Shown here one piece after another: positions 55,885 to 64,000 of a stretch of 64,000 bases of DNA. Positions within the stretch are counted from its first letter, which is position 1; the number at the start of each line of letters is the position of its first letter. The notes beneath the pieces were generated by a model. That model had not been told where the DNA came from, searched no databases, and saw only the letters and a list, made by a program, of their open reading frames with translations. A program made the position numbers and the translations under genes. The stretch lies in the NCBI RefSeq assembly GCF_008364765.1, contig NZ_VTUY01000003.1, positions 1,657 to 65,656 of the forward strand, in the 5' to 3' direction. This DNA comes from Bacillus sp. CH30_1T. GTDB taxonomy: Bacteria > Bacillota > Bacilli > Bacillales > Bacillaceae_B.

Positions 55885-55947
55885 TTCAAAAGAATGTTTG
55901 AACATTATTAGCATTTCTTCTATACTATATTCAAAAGAGTATTTGAA
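55885..55947 (+). promoter_or_regulatory. cad promoter with two CadC-type operators
   Basis: TTGAAC (55898-55903), 17-bp spacer, TATACT (55921-55926). Operators TTCAAAAGAATGTTTGAA (55885-55902, over the -35) and TTCAAAAGAGTATTTGAA (55930-55947, at the start site) share the ArsR/CadC-type dyad with 45-bp offset. Confidence 0.8.
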
Positions 55948-55965
55948 TGTTGGAGGAGTGACGAG

Positions 55966-56337
55966 ATGAAAGAGACGGATATATGTGAAATAAAGTGTGT
56001 GGAAGATGAAAAGGTCAATCGCTTAAAATCAATGATTTTATCACAAAATACCTCTAAGGTAGCTGAAATCTTTAAAGCACTTTCTGATCAGACAAGAGCG
56101 AAAATTGCGTATGCACTTACCATCGAAGAAGAACTATGTGTATGCGATGTGGCAAATATTGTGGATGCTTCAACAGCGACCGCATCCCATCATTTACGTT
56201 TATTAAAAAAGCAGGGGTTAGCCAAATTCAGAAAAAAAGGCAAGCTCGTTTATTATTCTTTAGACGACCATCATGTGAAGCAGTTAATTGAAATTGCGTT
56301 GACTCATCAAGTGGAGGTGGAGGAACGTGACCGGTAA
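55966..56337 (+). CDS. cadC: ArsR-family metal-sensing repressor CadC
   Basis: A 123-residue winged-helix repressor. N-terminal Cys7 and Cys11 ([10 protein letters not shown]) and [11 protein letters not shown] give the four-Cys Cd/Pb/Zn site of Cad[20 protein letters not shown] is the recognition helix. It should leave its two upstream operators on binding metal. It overlaps cadA by 11 bp. Confidence 0.9.
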   Translation: MKETDICEIKCVEDEKVNRLKSMILSQNTSKVAEIFKALSDQTRAKIAYALTIEEELCVCDVANIVDASTATASHHLRLLKKQGLAKFRKKGKLVYYSLDDHHVKQLIEIALTHQVEVEERDR

Positions 56338-58438
56338 ACCAGCCCTTAAACAAACCTACCGGGTCGAAGGATTTACGTGTGCGGGTTGCGCGGCGAAGTT
56401 CGAGAAGAACGTTCAGCATCTCGACGGAGTGGTAGATGCAAAAGTGAACTTTGGAGCAGCGAAGATTACCGTTTACGGAGAAACCACGAAGGAATCGGTA
56501 GAAAAAGCAGGAGCATTTGAAGGACTTCGCTTAACAGAAGACGGAATAAGAAAACAAGAGGAAGAAAGAGAACCTTTTTACAAGAAATATATGCATTTAC
56601 TTTTCTCAGTTTTCTTTATCCTTCTTGCTTATTCCTTTCCATTTACAGAAATCGATAATAATCAAATCCTTTCTACTCTTTCATTTGCAACAGCCATTGT
56701 TGTAGGGGGATTTCGGTTATTTCAAACAGGATTCAAAAACTTACTCAAATTAGAGTTCGATATGAGAACCTTAATGACGATTGCCATTATTGGGGCAGCG
56801 TTTATCGGCGAATGGGGTGAGGGAGCCATTGTTGTTCTCCTGTTCGCCATCAGTGAAGTGCTGGAGTCGTACTCCATGGATAAGGCCCGTGAGTCGATTC
56901 GTTCACTCATGGATATTGCACCACCACAAGCCCTCATCATCCGGAATGGTACAGAGCTGCTTGTTGATGCAGAGGAAATTGAGGTCGGTGACATGATGAT
57001 CGTGAAGCCTGGTCAGAAAATTGCCATGGATGGTGATATTGTTGAGGGCTCGTCTTTTGTCAATCAGGCGGCGATCACAGGAGAATCGGTCCCTGTGGAA
57101 AAGCTTCATGGTGATGCTGTATTTGCAGGAACGTTAAACGAAGAAGGGTACTTAAAGGTTAAGGTAACGAAGCGAATTGAAGACACGACTCTCGCCAAAA
57201 TTATTCATTTAGTTGAAGAAGCTCAGGGAGAGAGGGCACCCTCCCAAGCATTTGTGGATGTATTCGCTAAATATTATACACCGATTATTATGGTCATCGC
57301 TTTACTTGTTGCTATCATTCCACCATTGCTCTTTGCAGGGGAATGGTCGACATGGGTCTATCAGGGACTATCTGTCTTAGTGGTGGGTTGTCCATGTGCC
57401 CTGGTCATTTCCACTCCGGTGGCGATTGTAACCGCTATAGGAAACGCTGCGAAAAATGGCATTCTCATAAAAGGCGGGGTGTATTTAGAGGAATTAGGAA
57501 GATTAAAGGCCATCGCCTTTGACAAAACTGGTACACTCACAAAAGGAACACCCGAAGTAACTGATGTCATCCTAATAGGTGATGCAGAGGAAGAACAGTT
57601 GTGGATGAAGATGGCTGCACTTGAACTCCACTCCCAGCATCCACTTGCTCACGCTTTTCTGAAAAAGGCGGAAGAGCTGAACATTGAGTATGGGGATTGT
57701 GAAGTGGTTGAGTTCCAATCCCATACAGGTAAAGGAATCAGTGGCCGAATCGGTGAGGGTAGATACTTTCTTGGAGCGGAAAGCCTTTTTACTAATACCC
57801 CTTCTACAGAAATTGAAAGCCTTCAAAGTGAGGGGAAAACGGTCATGGTGTTCGGAATCGATGATACTCCATTAGCTCTTATAGCCGTGGCCGATGAAGT
57901 GCGGGAAACAAGTCGCGAAATCATCGACAAACTTCATTATATGGGTATCAAGCAAACGGTGATGCTGACAGGAGATCATGAAAATACGGCCAGGTCGATT
58001 GGAAGAACAATAGGTGTCAAAGAAATCAAAGCAGGCCTGCTGCCACAAGATAAATTAGACTTTGTCAAACGCTATATGAACAAGTTTGGAAAAGTCGCAA
58101 TGGTAGGGGATGGTATTAATGACGCCCCTGCACTTGCAACCTCAAATGTAGGAATCGCCATGGGTGGGGCAGGAACCGATACAGCACTGGAAACGGCAGA
58201 TATCGCGTTAATGAACGATGACCTTACAAAACTGCCATATATCATTCACTTAAGTCGGAAAACACTTATCATCATCAAACAAAATATCTCGTTTGCCATT
58301 GGGATCAAGCTTCTTGCTTTATTACTTGTCATCCCCGGCTGGCTTACGTTATGGATCGCGATTTTTGCCGATATGGGAGCAACATTACTCGTAACATTGA
58401 ATGGTCTAAGGTTATTAGGAGTCAAAGACCGGAAGTGA
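56327..58438 (+). CDS. cadA: Cd2+/Zn2+-exporting P1B-type ATPase
   Basis: A 703-residue heavy-metal ATPase. HMA domain with [26 protein letters not shown] (actuator); [20 protein letters not shown] (CPC metal site); [14 protein letters not shown] (phosphorylated Asp); [20 protein letters not shown]. The CPC motif marks Zn/Cd/Pb specificity. GTG start behind GGAGG. Middle gene of the cadC-cadA-czcD operon. Confidence 0.92.
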   Translation: MTGKPALKQTYRVEGFTCAGCAAKFEKNVQHLDGVVDAKVNFGAAKITVYGETTKESVEKAGAFEGLRLTEDGIRKQEEEREPFYKKYMHLLFSVFFILLAYSFPFTEIDNNQILSTLSFATAIVVGGFRLFQTGFKNLLKLEFDMRTLMTIAIIGAAFIGEWGEGAIVVLLFAISEVLESYSMDKARESIRSLMDIAPPQALIIRNGTELLVDAEEIEVGDMMIVKPGQKIAMDGDIVEGSSFVNQAAITGESVPVEKLHGDAVFAGTLNEEGYLKVKVTKRIEDTTLAKIIHLVEEAQGERAPSQAFVDVFAKYYTPIIMVIALLVAIIPPLLFAGEWSTWVYQGLSVLVVGCPCALVISTPVAIVTAIGNAAKNGILIKGGVYLEELGRLKAIAFDKTGTLTKGTPEVTDVILIGDAEEEQLWMKMAALELHSQHPLAHAFLKKAEELNIEYGDCEVVEFQSHTGKGISGRIGEGRYFLGAESLFTNTPSTEIESLQSEGKTVMVFGIDDTPLALIAVADEVRETSREIIDKLHYMGIKQTVMLTGDHENTARSIGRTIGVKEIKAGLLPQDKLDFVKRYMNKFGKVAMVGDGINDAPALATSNVGIAMGGAGTDTALETADIALMNDDLTKLPYIIHLSRKTLIIIKQNISFAIGIKLLALLLVIPGWLTLWIAIFADMGATLLVTLNGLRLLGVKDRK

Positions 58439-58448
58439 GGGATGTCAT

Positions 58449-59342
58449 GTGGGTCACGACCACAATCATGGACATAATCAGAATAAAAAAGCATTATTAA
58501 TCAGTTTCCTATTTATTTTTACTTTTATGATCGTAGAAGTCATAGGTGGAATCGTCACAAATAGTCTTGCTCTTCTTTCAGACGCGGGACATATGCTTAG
58601 TGATGCAGCCGCTTTAGGTCTTAGTTTGGCAGCTTTTTATATAGGTGAGAAGGCGTCGGATAAAGGGAAGACGTATGGATACAAGCGATTTGAAATACTG
58701 GCGGCGTTTATTAATGGCATCACGTTGATTCTCGTTTCCCTCTATATTTTCTGGGAAGCGTATCATCGTTTCATAGATACCCCTATGGTTTCACCAGGTA
58801 TGATGGTGATCGCCATCATAGGTCTGGTTGTAAACATTATCGTGGCATGGATTTTAATGAGAGGGGATACGGAACATAACTTGAATGTTCGAAGTGCCTT
58901 TCTTCATGTACTTGGTGATATGTTAGGGTCAGTAGGAGCCATCGCAGCCGGACTCTTGATATATTTCTTTAATTGGAACTTGGCGGATCCTATTGCATCT
59001 GTCATGGTTGCCATCCTAATCGTCATTTCCGGATGGAGAGTAACGAAGGATTCCATTCATATCTTAATGGAGGGATCTCCAAAAGGTATTGATACCGAAG
59101 AAGTTAAGAATAGCATGTCTGCTATTCCGGGAGTCATTGAAGTACATGATTTTCATGTATGGTGCATCACGTCGGGATTCACAGCTCTAAGCTGCCATGT
59201 GGTGGTTGAAAACGAAGTGAATCGAGATACGATTTTATTACGACTCTCAGCCTGTCTTGAACAGGAATTTGGCATTCATCATTCTACGATTCAAGTTGAG
59301 GGAAAAAGTGTCACAGAGGGCCATCATCACATTTGTACGTAA
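58449..59342 (+). CDS. czcD: Cation diffusion facilitator CzcD
   Basis: A 297-residue CDF exporter. His-rich N-terminus (GHDHNHGHNQN), six helices with SLALLSDAGHMLSDAAALGL (metal site Asp/His) and AFLHVLGDMLGSVGAIAAGL, and a cytoplasmic domain ending in GHHHICT. It exchanges Zn2+/Co2+/Cd2+ for H+. GTG start 10 bp after cadA; same operon. Confidence 0.9.
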   Translation: MGHDHNHGHNQNKKALLISFLFIFTFMIVEVIGGIVTNSLALLSDAGHMLSDAAALGLSLAAFYIGEKASDKGKTYGYKRFEILAAFINGITLILVSLYIFWEAYHRFIDTPMVSPGMMVIAIIGLVVNIIVAWILMRGDTEHNLNVRSAFLHVLGDMLGSVGAIAAGLLIYFFNWNLADPIASVMVAILIVISGWRVTKDSIHILMEGSPKGIDTEEVKNSMSAIPGVIEVHDFHVWCITSGFTALSCHVVVENEVNRDTILLRLSACLEQEFGIHHSTIQVEGKSVTEGHHHICT

Positions 59343-59426
59343 CAGATTTTACTTTTCTTTCCAATTTGTAAGAGGATGTTTAGTTCTCTCCAGATTTGGG
59401 GTATATCCTCAACTGGAGGGATGAGC

Positions 59427-59612
59427 ATGTTACATCAAGTAGATAAATCAGAGAAGCAAAAGACACCTGAATTTAAAAAGGATTTCTATATTCAACAATT
59501 ATTAAGGATAGGCGTATATAAATATTTTGGTAAGCAGCTTTATGAGCTCTCAATGAATGAACTACAAGATGTCTACCTGGAATATTACGTTGGTGGCGAT
59601 ATAGCAAATTAA
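59427..59612 (+). CDS. Fur-regulated basic protein (Fbp)-like small protein
   Basis: A 61-residue protein. IQQLLRIGVYKYFGKQLYEL then SMNELQDVYLEY resembles FbpA-type proteins of B. subtilis, which work with the FsrA sRNA in the iron-sparing response. No Fur box could be recognised upstream. ATG 59427 after GGAGGG. Confidence 0.6.
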   Translation: MLHQVDKSEKQKTPEFKKDFYIQQLLRIGVYKYFGKQLYELSMNELQDVYLEYYVGGDIAN

Positions 59613-59649
59613 AAAAGACGAACCTTTTAGAAAAAGGATCGTCTTTTTT
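59611..59649. terminator. Bidirectional terminator
   Basis: AAAAAAGACGA/TCGTCTTTTTT with inner CCTTTT/AAAAGG, between convergent genes. Confidence 0.85.
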
Positions 59650-59668
59650 GCTGCAGTAAGTCTTATTA

Positions 59669-60571
59669 TTACGGCACATCATGTCCCATAGAAGTTTGCA
59701 GGATTTCAAACCATTGATCGTGGTTTAAAGAAATGGTAAGAGAGTCGATTGCATGTTGAATGCGTTCTTTTTTACCTGAACCGACGATAGGCATAATGTT
59801 TGCCGGGTGATTAAGAAGCCATGCATATAGTACTACATCAATTCCCTTAGCACCTGTTTCTGCTTGTACCTTTTTCAATGTATGTTGAAGACGAATGGCT
59901 TTTTCATCCTCTCCTTTGAAAATCGCCCCGCCTGCGAGTGGAGACCAGGCCATCGGCGCGACACGCTTCTCCTGACAAAGATTCAACGTACCGTCTTCAA
60001 AGTTTTCTAGGTTATAGGCTGACAATTCAATTTGGTTTGTGATCAATGGAAATGGCAAATAAGATTGAAGCATATTCCATTGATGATTTTTAAAGTTTGA
60101 TACTCCGAAATGACGTACCTTTCCTTCATCTTTCAATTGAGTGAAGGCTTCAGCCACTTCTTCTCCATTCATAAATGGATCAGGCCTGTGAACCAATAAT
60201 AAATCGATGTAGTCCGTTTTCAGGTTCTGCAGGGAGTTTTCAACAGAAGTCAAAATATGCTTTTTACTCGTGTTGTAATGATGTGTTTTATGTTCCGGAC
60301 GGTTGTCAGAAGGCAGGACAATACCGCATTTCGTTACAATTTCCATTTTTTCTCGTGTGGATGGCTGAAGGTTGAGTGCCTCACCAAATAACGCTTCACA
60401 TGTATAGGAGCCATAAATATCTGCGTGATCAAAAGTCGTGATTCCGTTTTCAATATTGTACTGAATTAAAGAAAGAGTGTCTTCCTTTGATTGATTCCAG
60501 TCTGCAAGTCTCCACAACCCATGAATGATTCTTGAGAATGATAGGTCTTCCGTCATTTGTATTCTTTGCAT
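59669..60571 (-). CDS. Aldo/keto reductase (YcsN-like)
   Basis: A 300-residue AKR with FSRIIHGLWRLADWNQS, FDHADIYGSY (Asp, Tyr), IVTKCGIV (Lys) and LLVHRPDPFM (His). NADPH binding at IMPIVGSGKKERIQHAIDSL. Closest by memory to B. subtilis YcsN and E. coli YdhF; substrate unknown. Confidence 0.8.
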   Translation of the reverse strand: MQRIQMTEDLSFSRIIHGLWRLADWNQSKEDTLSLIQYNIENGITTFDHADIYGSYTCEALFGEALNLQPSTREKMEIVTKCGIVLPSDNRPEHKTHHYNTSKKHILTSVENSLQNLKTDYIDLLLVHRPDPFMNGEEVAEAFTQLKDEGKVRHFGVSNFKNHQWNMLQSYLPFPLITNQIELSAYNLENFEDGTLNLCQEKRVAPMAWSPLAGGAIFKGEDEKAIRLQHTLKKVQAETGAKGIDVVLYAWLLNHPANIMPIVGSGKKERIQHAIDSLTISLNHDQWFEILQTSMGHDVP

Positions 60572-60657
60572 CGATACAACCTCTTTTCATATGGTATGTA
60601 GACATTCTTTCATAGTCATACTAAACGTATATTACTATGTTTGGAAAGGAATTAAAA

Positions 60658-61569
60658 ATGATTGAACCTCTTCATGATCTATTATTGAACTGGAAGGTTC
60701 CCCCTTCCTGCATAGAGACCGTGGGCAATCAACGGAATGTTTATAAGGTGAAGAGTCCGGAGAAGACATTTTATTTGAAAAAGAGATTGAACTCTTCAGT
60801 GGAGAAGCAAATAGAAGAGCTGCTCTTAACTTCTTTTTTAGTAGGAAACGGACTTATTGTTGAAAGGCCACTGTTAACGGTCTCACATCAGCCATATGTA
60901 CGACACCATCAGGTTTTCTACTCCCTGTATCAAGCTCTGGAAGGAATACCAGTACAAGTCTATTCCTTGACTTCTTTGAGAATGGTGGGAACATACCTAT
61001 CCAAACTCCAGGGCAGGCTAAAACAATACGTCTGTAAATACGAGGTAGAAGAATGGAAAATTGAAACACATTTGAGAGAGTGGATAGGCGGTCAGGATTC
61101 TACAAGGATAGAAAGGTGGGGTGAAGGGTTTCTTGGCAAGCTAAATGAATGGTCTTTCTCCTATAGCAAATTGCCCCATCAACTCGTCCATAGCGACTGT
61201 CATCCGCGTAATATCCTCATGAAAGAAGAAAGGGTGACAGGGGTCATAGATTTCGAGAGGATACGAAAAGCACCCCGCATAGCAGATATCGGCTACTTTA
61301 TTGCAGGGATGCTCAAAGATCAGGTCATGGAGGGTGAGGATGAGGATGAGCATGCTGAATGTATCCATGCCTTTATGGAGGGCTATCAGTCCGAGGGTCC
61401 TTTAACCCAGGAAGAAAAGGAACTGATGCCATTCTTAGTCATTATCTTTCTTCTTCAATACACCTTCTTTTACAATCAAAAAGGGTATTCACACGCTGTA
61501 TCTACATACATTTCGTTCATTAACAGACTAGTAAATTCTGGTGTTTATGAGCAGGCCTTTCAAATGTAA
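60658..61569 (+). CDS. CotS/APH-like kinase-fold protein
   Basis: A 303-residue protein of the aminoglycoside phosphotransferase fold in its CotS/YutH-like spore-coat branch. Catalytic loop LVHSDCHPRNILMKE; metal-binding GVIDFERIRKAP; ATP lobe NVYKVKSPEKTFYLKKR. Asp and Asn of the active site are present, so it may be an active kinase. Sporulation role is by analogy. ATG 60658 after AAAGGA. Confidence 0.65.
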   Translation: MIEPLHDLLLNWKVPPSCIETVGNQRNVYKVKSPEKTFYLKKRLNSSVEKQIEELLLTSFLVGNGLIVERPLLTVSHQPYVRHHQVFYSLYQALEGIPVQVYSLTSLRMVGTYLSKLQGRLKQYVCKYEVEEWKIETHLREWIGGQDSTRIERWGEGFLGKLNEWSFSYSKLPHQLVHSDCHPRNILMKEERVTGVIDFERIRKAPRIADIGYFIAGMLKDQVMEGEDEDEHAECIHAFMEGYQSEGPLTQEEKELMPFLVIIFLLQYTFFYNQKGYSHAVSTYISFINRLVNSGVYEQAFQM

Positions 61570-61649
61570 TTTTATTTAAGAGGAAATGCTTGAATATACA
61601 CCATTTCTGTGGCAAAGTAGGGAAGAAGATAACGTTTAATTTCATAGTA

Positions 61650-61745
61650 CAAGTGTAGGGGGACCGGTGTGGCCGGTTGAGATTGTATCCTGACAGATAC
61701 TGACCCTTTGAACCTGAACTGGCTGATACCAGCGTAGGAAACATT
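61650..61745 (+). promoter_or_regulatory. TPP riboswitch (THI element)
   Basis: GTAGGGGGACCGG, GGTTGAGATTGTATCCTGAC, ACCCTTTGAACCTGAACTGG, then CTGATACCAGCGTAGGAA: all conserved blocks of the thiamin-pyrophosphate aptamer are present in order. It controls the thiY operon 170 bp downstream. Confidence 0.97.
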
Positions 61746-61776
61746 CTCTTAAACATTACATAATCATGTTTAACAA

Positions 61777-61809
61777 TGCGTCCCTCGCTGAAGCTTGGGG
61801 CGCTTTTTT
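61777..61809 (+). terminator. Riboswitch-controlled terminator
   Basis: GCGTCCC pairs with GGGGCGC across a partly structured loop, followed by six Ts. Located between the aptamer and thiY, as expected for transcriptional attenuation. Confidence 0.8.
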
Positions 61810-61916
61810 GCTGTTGTGTCCATACGTTCTAAGGTGTTTTACATTCTTTCTCTCTACTAAGTGAACAATAGAGAATAAACGTTACAACTACATACATGGA
61901 TTTTTAGGAGGAAAAA

Positions 61917-62903
61917 ATGATGAAAAAATGGATGTATATCATCTGTTCTGTCTTTCTTTTAACTGCTTGCAGTGGTGGAGGAAATACATCAGAACAGAAA
62001 GAAGGTCATAAAAAGGTTACGGTTGTACTGGACTGGACACCGAATACCAATCACACTGGATTATACGTTGCGAAAGAAAAAGGATACTTTGAAGAGCAAG
62101 GGCTGGATGTGGATATCATCTTACCTGGTGAGGCAGGGGCAGACCAACTCGTTGCCTCGGGTAAAGCTGAGTTCGGAGTTGGATACCAGGAAAGTGTCAC
62201 GCAAGCAAGGGTACAGGACGTACCACTTGTATCTATCGCTGCTGTCATACAGCATAATACATCCGGGTTTGCCTCCCCTAAGGATAAAGGTATAACGACT
62301 CCAAAGGATTTTGAAGGCAAAAGGTATGGCGGATGGGGATCACCTGTAGAAAAAGCTGTTATGACGTCGATTATGAAACAAGAAAATGCTGACGTAGAGA
62401 AAGTGGATTTTGTAAACATGGGAGATACAGATTTCTTTACTGCCGTGAAACGGGATGTGGACTTTGCGTGGATCTACTATGGATGGACAGGGATTGAAGC
62501 AGAGCTTCGCGGTGAGGAATTGAACATGATGTACGTAAAGGATTACTCGGAAAAACTCGATTATTACACGCCTGTTCTGACGACAAATGAAAAGATGATT
62601 GAATCAGACCCTGAAACGGTTAAAGCATTTTTGTCAGCTTCTTCCAAAGGGTATCAGTTTGCGATCGACAATCCGGAAGAGGCAGGTGAAATCTTATTAG
62701 AGGCAGCTCCAGATCTGGATAAGGAATTAGTCATGAAGAGTCAGGAATGGCTGGCGCCTAAATACAAAGATGACGCTGACAGATGGGGAGAGCAGAAGCT
62801 GGAGGTTTGGGAAAACTATGCTTCATGGATGTATGATAACGATTTATTAGATAAGGAACTGGACAGTAAAAAAGCATTCACAAACGAATTCTTACCAAAA
62901 TAA
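61917..62903 (+). CDS. thiY: Thiamine-precursor ABC transporter, substrate-binding lipoprotein
   Basis: A 328-residue lipoprotein (lipobox LTAC, Cys18) of the NMT1/THI5-like family: LDWTPNTNHTGLYVAKEKGY, VGYQESVTQARVQDVPLVSI, RYGGWGSPVEKAVM. ThiY binds formylamino-pyrimidine/HMP salvaged from degraded thiamine. First gene after the TPP riboswitch, AGGAGG before ATG. Confidence 0.9.
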   Translation: MMKKWMYIICSVFLLTACSGGGNTSEQKEGHKKVTVVLDWTPNTNHTGLYVAKEKGYFEEQGLDVDIILPGEAGADQLVASGKAEFGVGYQESVTQARVQDVPLVSIAAVIQHNTSGFASPKDKGITTPKDFEGKRYGGWGSPVEKAVMTSIMKQENADVEKVDFVNMGDTDFFTAVKRDVDFAWIYYGWTGIEAELRGEELNMMYVKDYSEKLDYYTPVLTTNEKMIESDPETVKAFLSASSKGYQFAIDNPEEAGEILLEAAPDLDKELVMKSQEWLAPKYKDDADRWGEQKLEVWENYASWMYDNDLLDKELDSKKAFTNEFLPK

Positions 62904-62915
62904 GAGGTGAACATA

Positions 62916-63209
62916 ATGGGGAACGCACTCGTAAGCATACAAATTATTCCGAAGACGAAAAATGGGGAAGATGTTATTCCATACGTGGATGAAGCCATCG
63001 CGATCATTGATGAATCAGGTGTCCGTTATGAAGTCCATCCATTAGAAACGACAATGGAAGGGGAATTATCTGATTTATTTAAGGTGATTGAACAAATGAA
63101 TGAACGAATGATCGAATTGGGAAGCTCAAATGTCATTTCTCAAGTCAAGGTATTATATCAGCCTGCAGGGATTGAGATGGATCAATTAACGGAGAAGTAT
63201 AAAGGATGA
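62916..63209 (+). CDS. Thiamine-binding (MTH1187/YqgV-like) protein
   Basis: A 97-residue ferredoxin-like protein of the DUF77 family (ALVSIQIIPKTKNGEDVIPY; YEVHPLETTMEGELSDLFKV). Homologues bind thiamine or its pyrimidine. Encoded between thiY and thiX with an ATGA overlap into thiX, so it belongs to the transport operon. ATG 62916 after AAGAGGTG. Confidence 0.85.
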   Translation: MGNALVSIQIIPKTKNGEDVIPYVDEAIAIIDESGVRYEVHPLETTMEGELSDLFKVIEQMNERMIELGSSNVISQVKVLYQPAGIEMDQLTEKYKG

Positions 63210-63967
63210 AATCATGGATATCGAAAGGATGGAGACCCTTCTTGGTCCTCATCCTTTTATTCATCATTTGGGAATTCACCATTAGAATATTTGAGGTTCC
63301 TGCCTGGCTGATGCCATCACCTTCAGATATTTGGGCTGAAGGGGTTGCTTCCTGGTCAGCATTCACGGGACATCTTGGCTCGACAACCCTCCTGACGATC
63401 GGGGGATTTGCGATTGGGTGTACGATTGGGATCGTGACTGCAGTCGGACTACATCTGCTTCCTAAAGTAAGAGAAGCGATTTATCCACTCATGATCCTGT
63501 CTCAAAACATTCCGATCATCGTGCTCGCACCCCTGTTGGTTATCTGGTTCGGATTTGGACTATTGCCGAAAATCATTGTCATTACATTGATCTGCTTTTT
63601 TCCGGTAGCGGTCTCGGCATTGGATGGTTTCAGGCAGACGAACTCAGAGTACATTCTTTACATGAAAATGTCGGGAGCCACAAAAGCTCAAATCTTTCGA
63701 AAAGTTGAATGGCCGCATGCACTTCCATCCATCTTCTCAGGACTGAAAATTTCAGCTACCTATAGTGTGATGGGGGCAGTGATTTCAGAGTGGTTAGGTG
63801 CACAGAAAGGGATCGGAGTCTATATGACTCTTGCCTCTTCTTCCTTTAGGACAGACAGGGTATTTGTAGCCATCTTTATGATTATGCTGCTCAGCCTCGT
63901 TTTCTTTGGAATCATTTTGTTATTAGAGAAAATCATGATTAAGTGGAATCGAAAGGAGGACAGGTAA
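63206..63967 (+). CDS. thiX: Thiamine-precursor ABC transporter, permease
   Basis: A 253-residue BPD_transp_1 permease with six helices and the EAA loop (MKMSGATKAQIFRKVEWPHA). Partner of ThiY and the downstream ATPase. Confidence 0.9.
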   Translation: MKSWISKGWRPFLVLILLFIIWEFTIRIFEVPAWLMPSPSDIWAEGVASWSAFTGHLGSTTLLTIGGFAIGCTIGIVTAVGLHLLPKVREAIYPLMILSQNIPIIVLAPLLVIWFGFGLLPKIIVITLICFFPVAVSALDGFRQTNSEYILYMKMSGATKAQIFRKVEWPHALPSIFSGLKISATYSVMGAVISEWLGAQKGIGVYMTLASSSFRTDRVFVAIFMIMLLSLVFFGIILLLEKIMIKWNRKEDR

Positions 63968-63968
63968 C

Positions 63969-64000
63969 ATGACGACTTTATCCATACAAAATATGTCTAA
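63969..64000 (+). CDS. thiZ: Start of the ABC transporter ATPase (ThiZ), cut by window end
   Basis: ATG 63969 follows AAAGGAGG 1 bp after thiX and begins MTTLSIQNMS. Only ten codons are visible; the identity rests on operon context. Confidence 0.6.
   Translation, partial: MTTLSIQNMS

Overview
The window comes from the chromosome of an aerobic, endospore-forming Bacillaceae. It has strong GGAGG-type ribosome binding sites, many TTG/GTG starts, rho-independent terminators after most genes, and sporulation genes (prkA, yhbH, spoVR, a KinB-type kinase, a Gly/Pro-rich coat-like protein). From memory, 34-48 kb is collinear with the B. subtilis yhcT-yhcU-yhcX-yhxB(pgcA)-yhcY-yhcZ-yhdA-yhdB-yhdC-ygxB-spoVR segment. 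The glycerol genes are absent and other genes are inserted, so this is a relative of B. subtilis rather than that species. I saw no rRNA, tRNA, CRISPR array or prophage. The only transposase is an IS3-type fragment at the left edge.

Layout. 0-3.3 kb: IS3 end, a LysR regulator divergent from an ankyrin lipoprotein coupled to a purine-type permease. 3.3-7.5 kb: prkA, two tandem paralogous small genes, yhbH. 7.6-15.9 kb: STAS protein, YetF-type membrane protein, YciI protein, phosphotransferase, proline synthesis, SIMPL and coat-like genes, L-lactate dehydrogenase with two Rex-type operators, GNAT, TPR and histidine phosphatase genes. 15.9-25.8 kb: guanine/hypoxanthine permease with PurR-like boxes, RocB-type peptidase, cydDC with a Rex-type operator, nitroreductase/HxlR pair, LacI regulator, and an mscL without a standard start codon. 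25.9-33.4 kb: ATP-grasp protein, KinB-type kinase, HelD, aldo/keto reductase, DoxX and WrbA genes behind MhqR-like operators. 33.4-48.9 kb: the yhcT-spoVR-like block, with a thioredoxin/BdbC pair, an alpha-glucosidase and several intergenic repeats. 48.9-55.7 kb: YczE protein, SLC13 permease, 3-hydroxybutyrate dehydrogenase plus GntP permease, CNNM-type Mg exporter. 55.9-59.3 kb: cadC-cadA-czcD metal efflux operon. 59.4-64 kb: Fbp-type small protein, aldo/keto reductase, CotS-like kinase, and a TPP-riboswitch-controlled thiamine-precursor ABC transporter cut by the window end.

Recurrent themes are redox control (Rex-type boxes at ldh and cydDC), quinone/electrophile stress (HxlR-nitroreductase, MhqR-like boxes at doxX, wrbA, azoreductase) and sporulation. 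No clear-cut new defence or mobile system is visible. The most unusual observations are the two small paralogues between prkA and yhbH, the ankyrin-lipoprotein/permease coupling, the mscL start problem, the cysteine-rich GAF kinase and several families of intergenic repeats.
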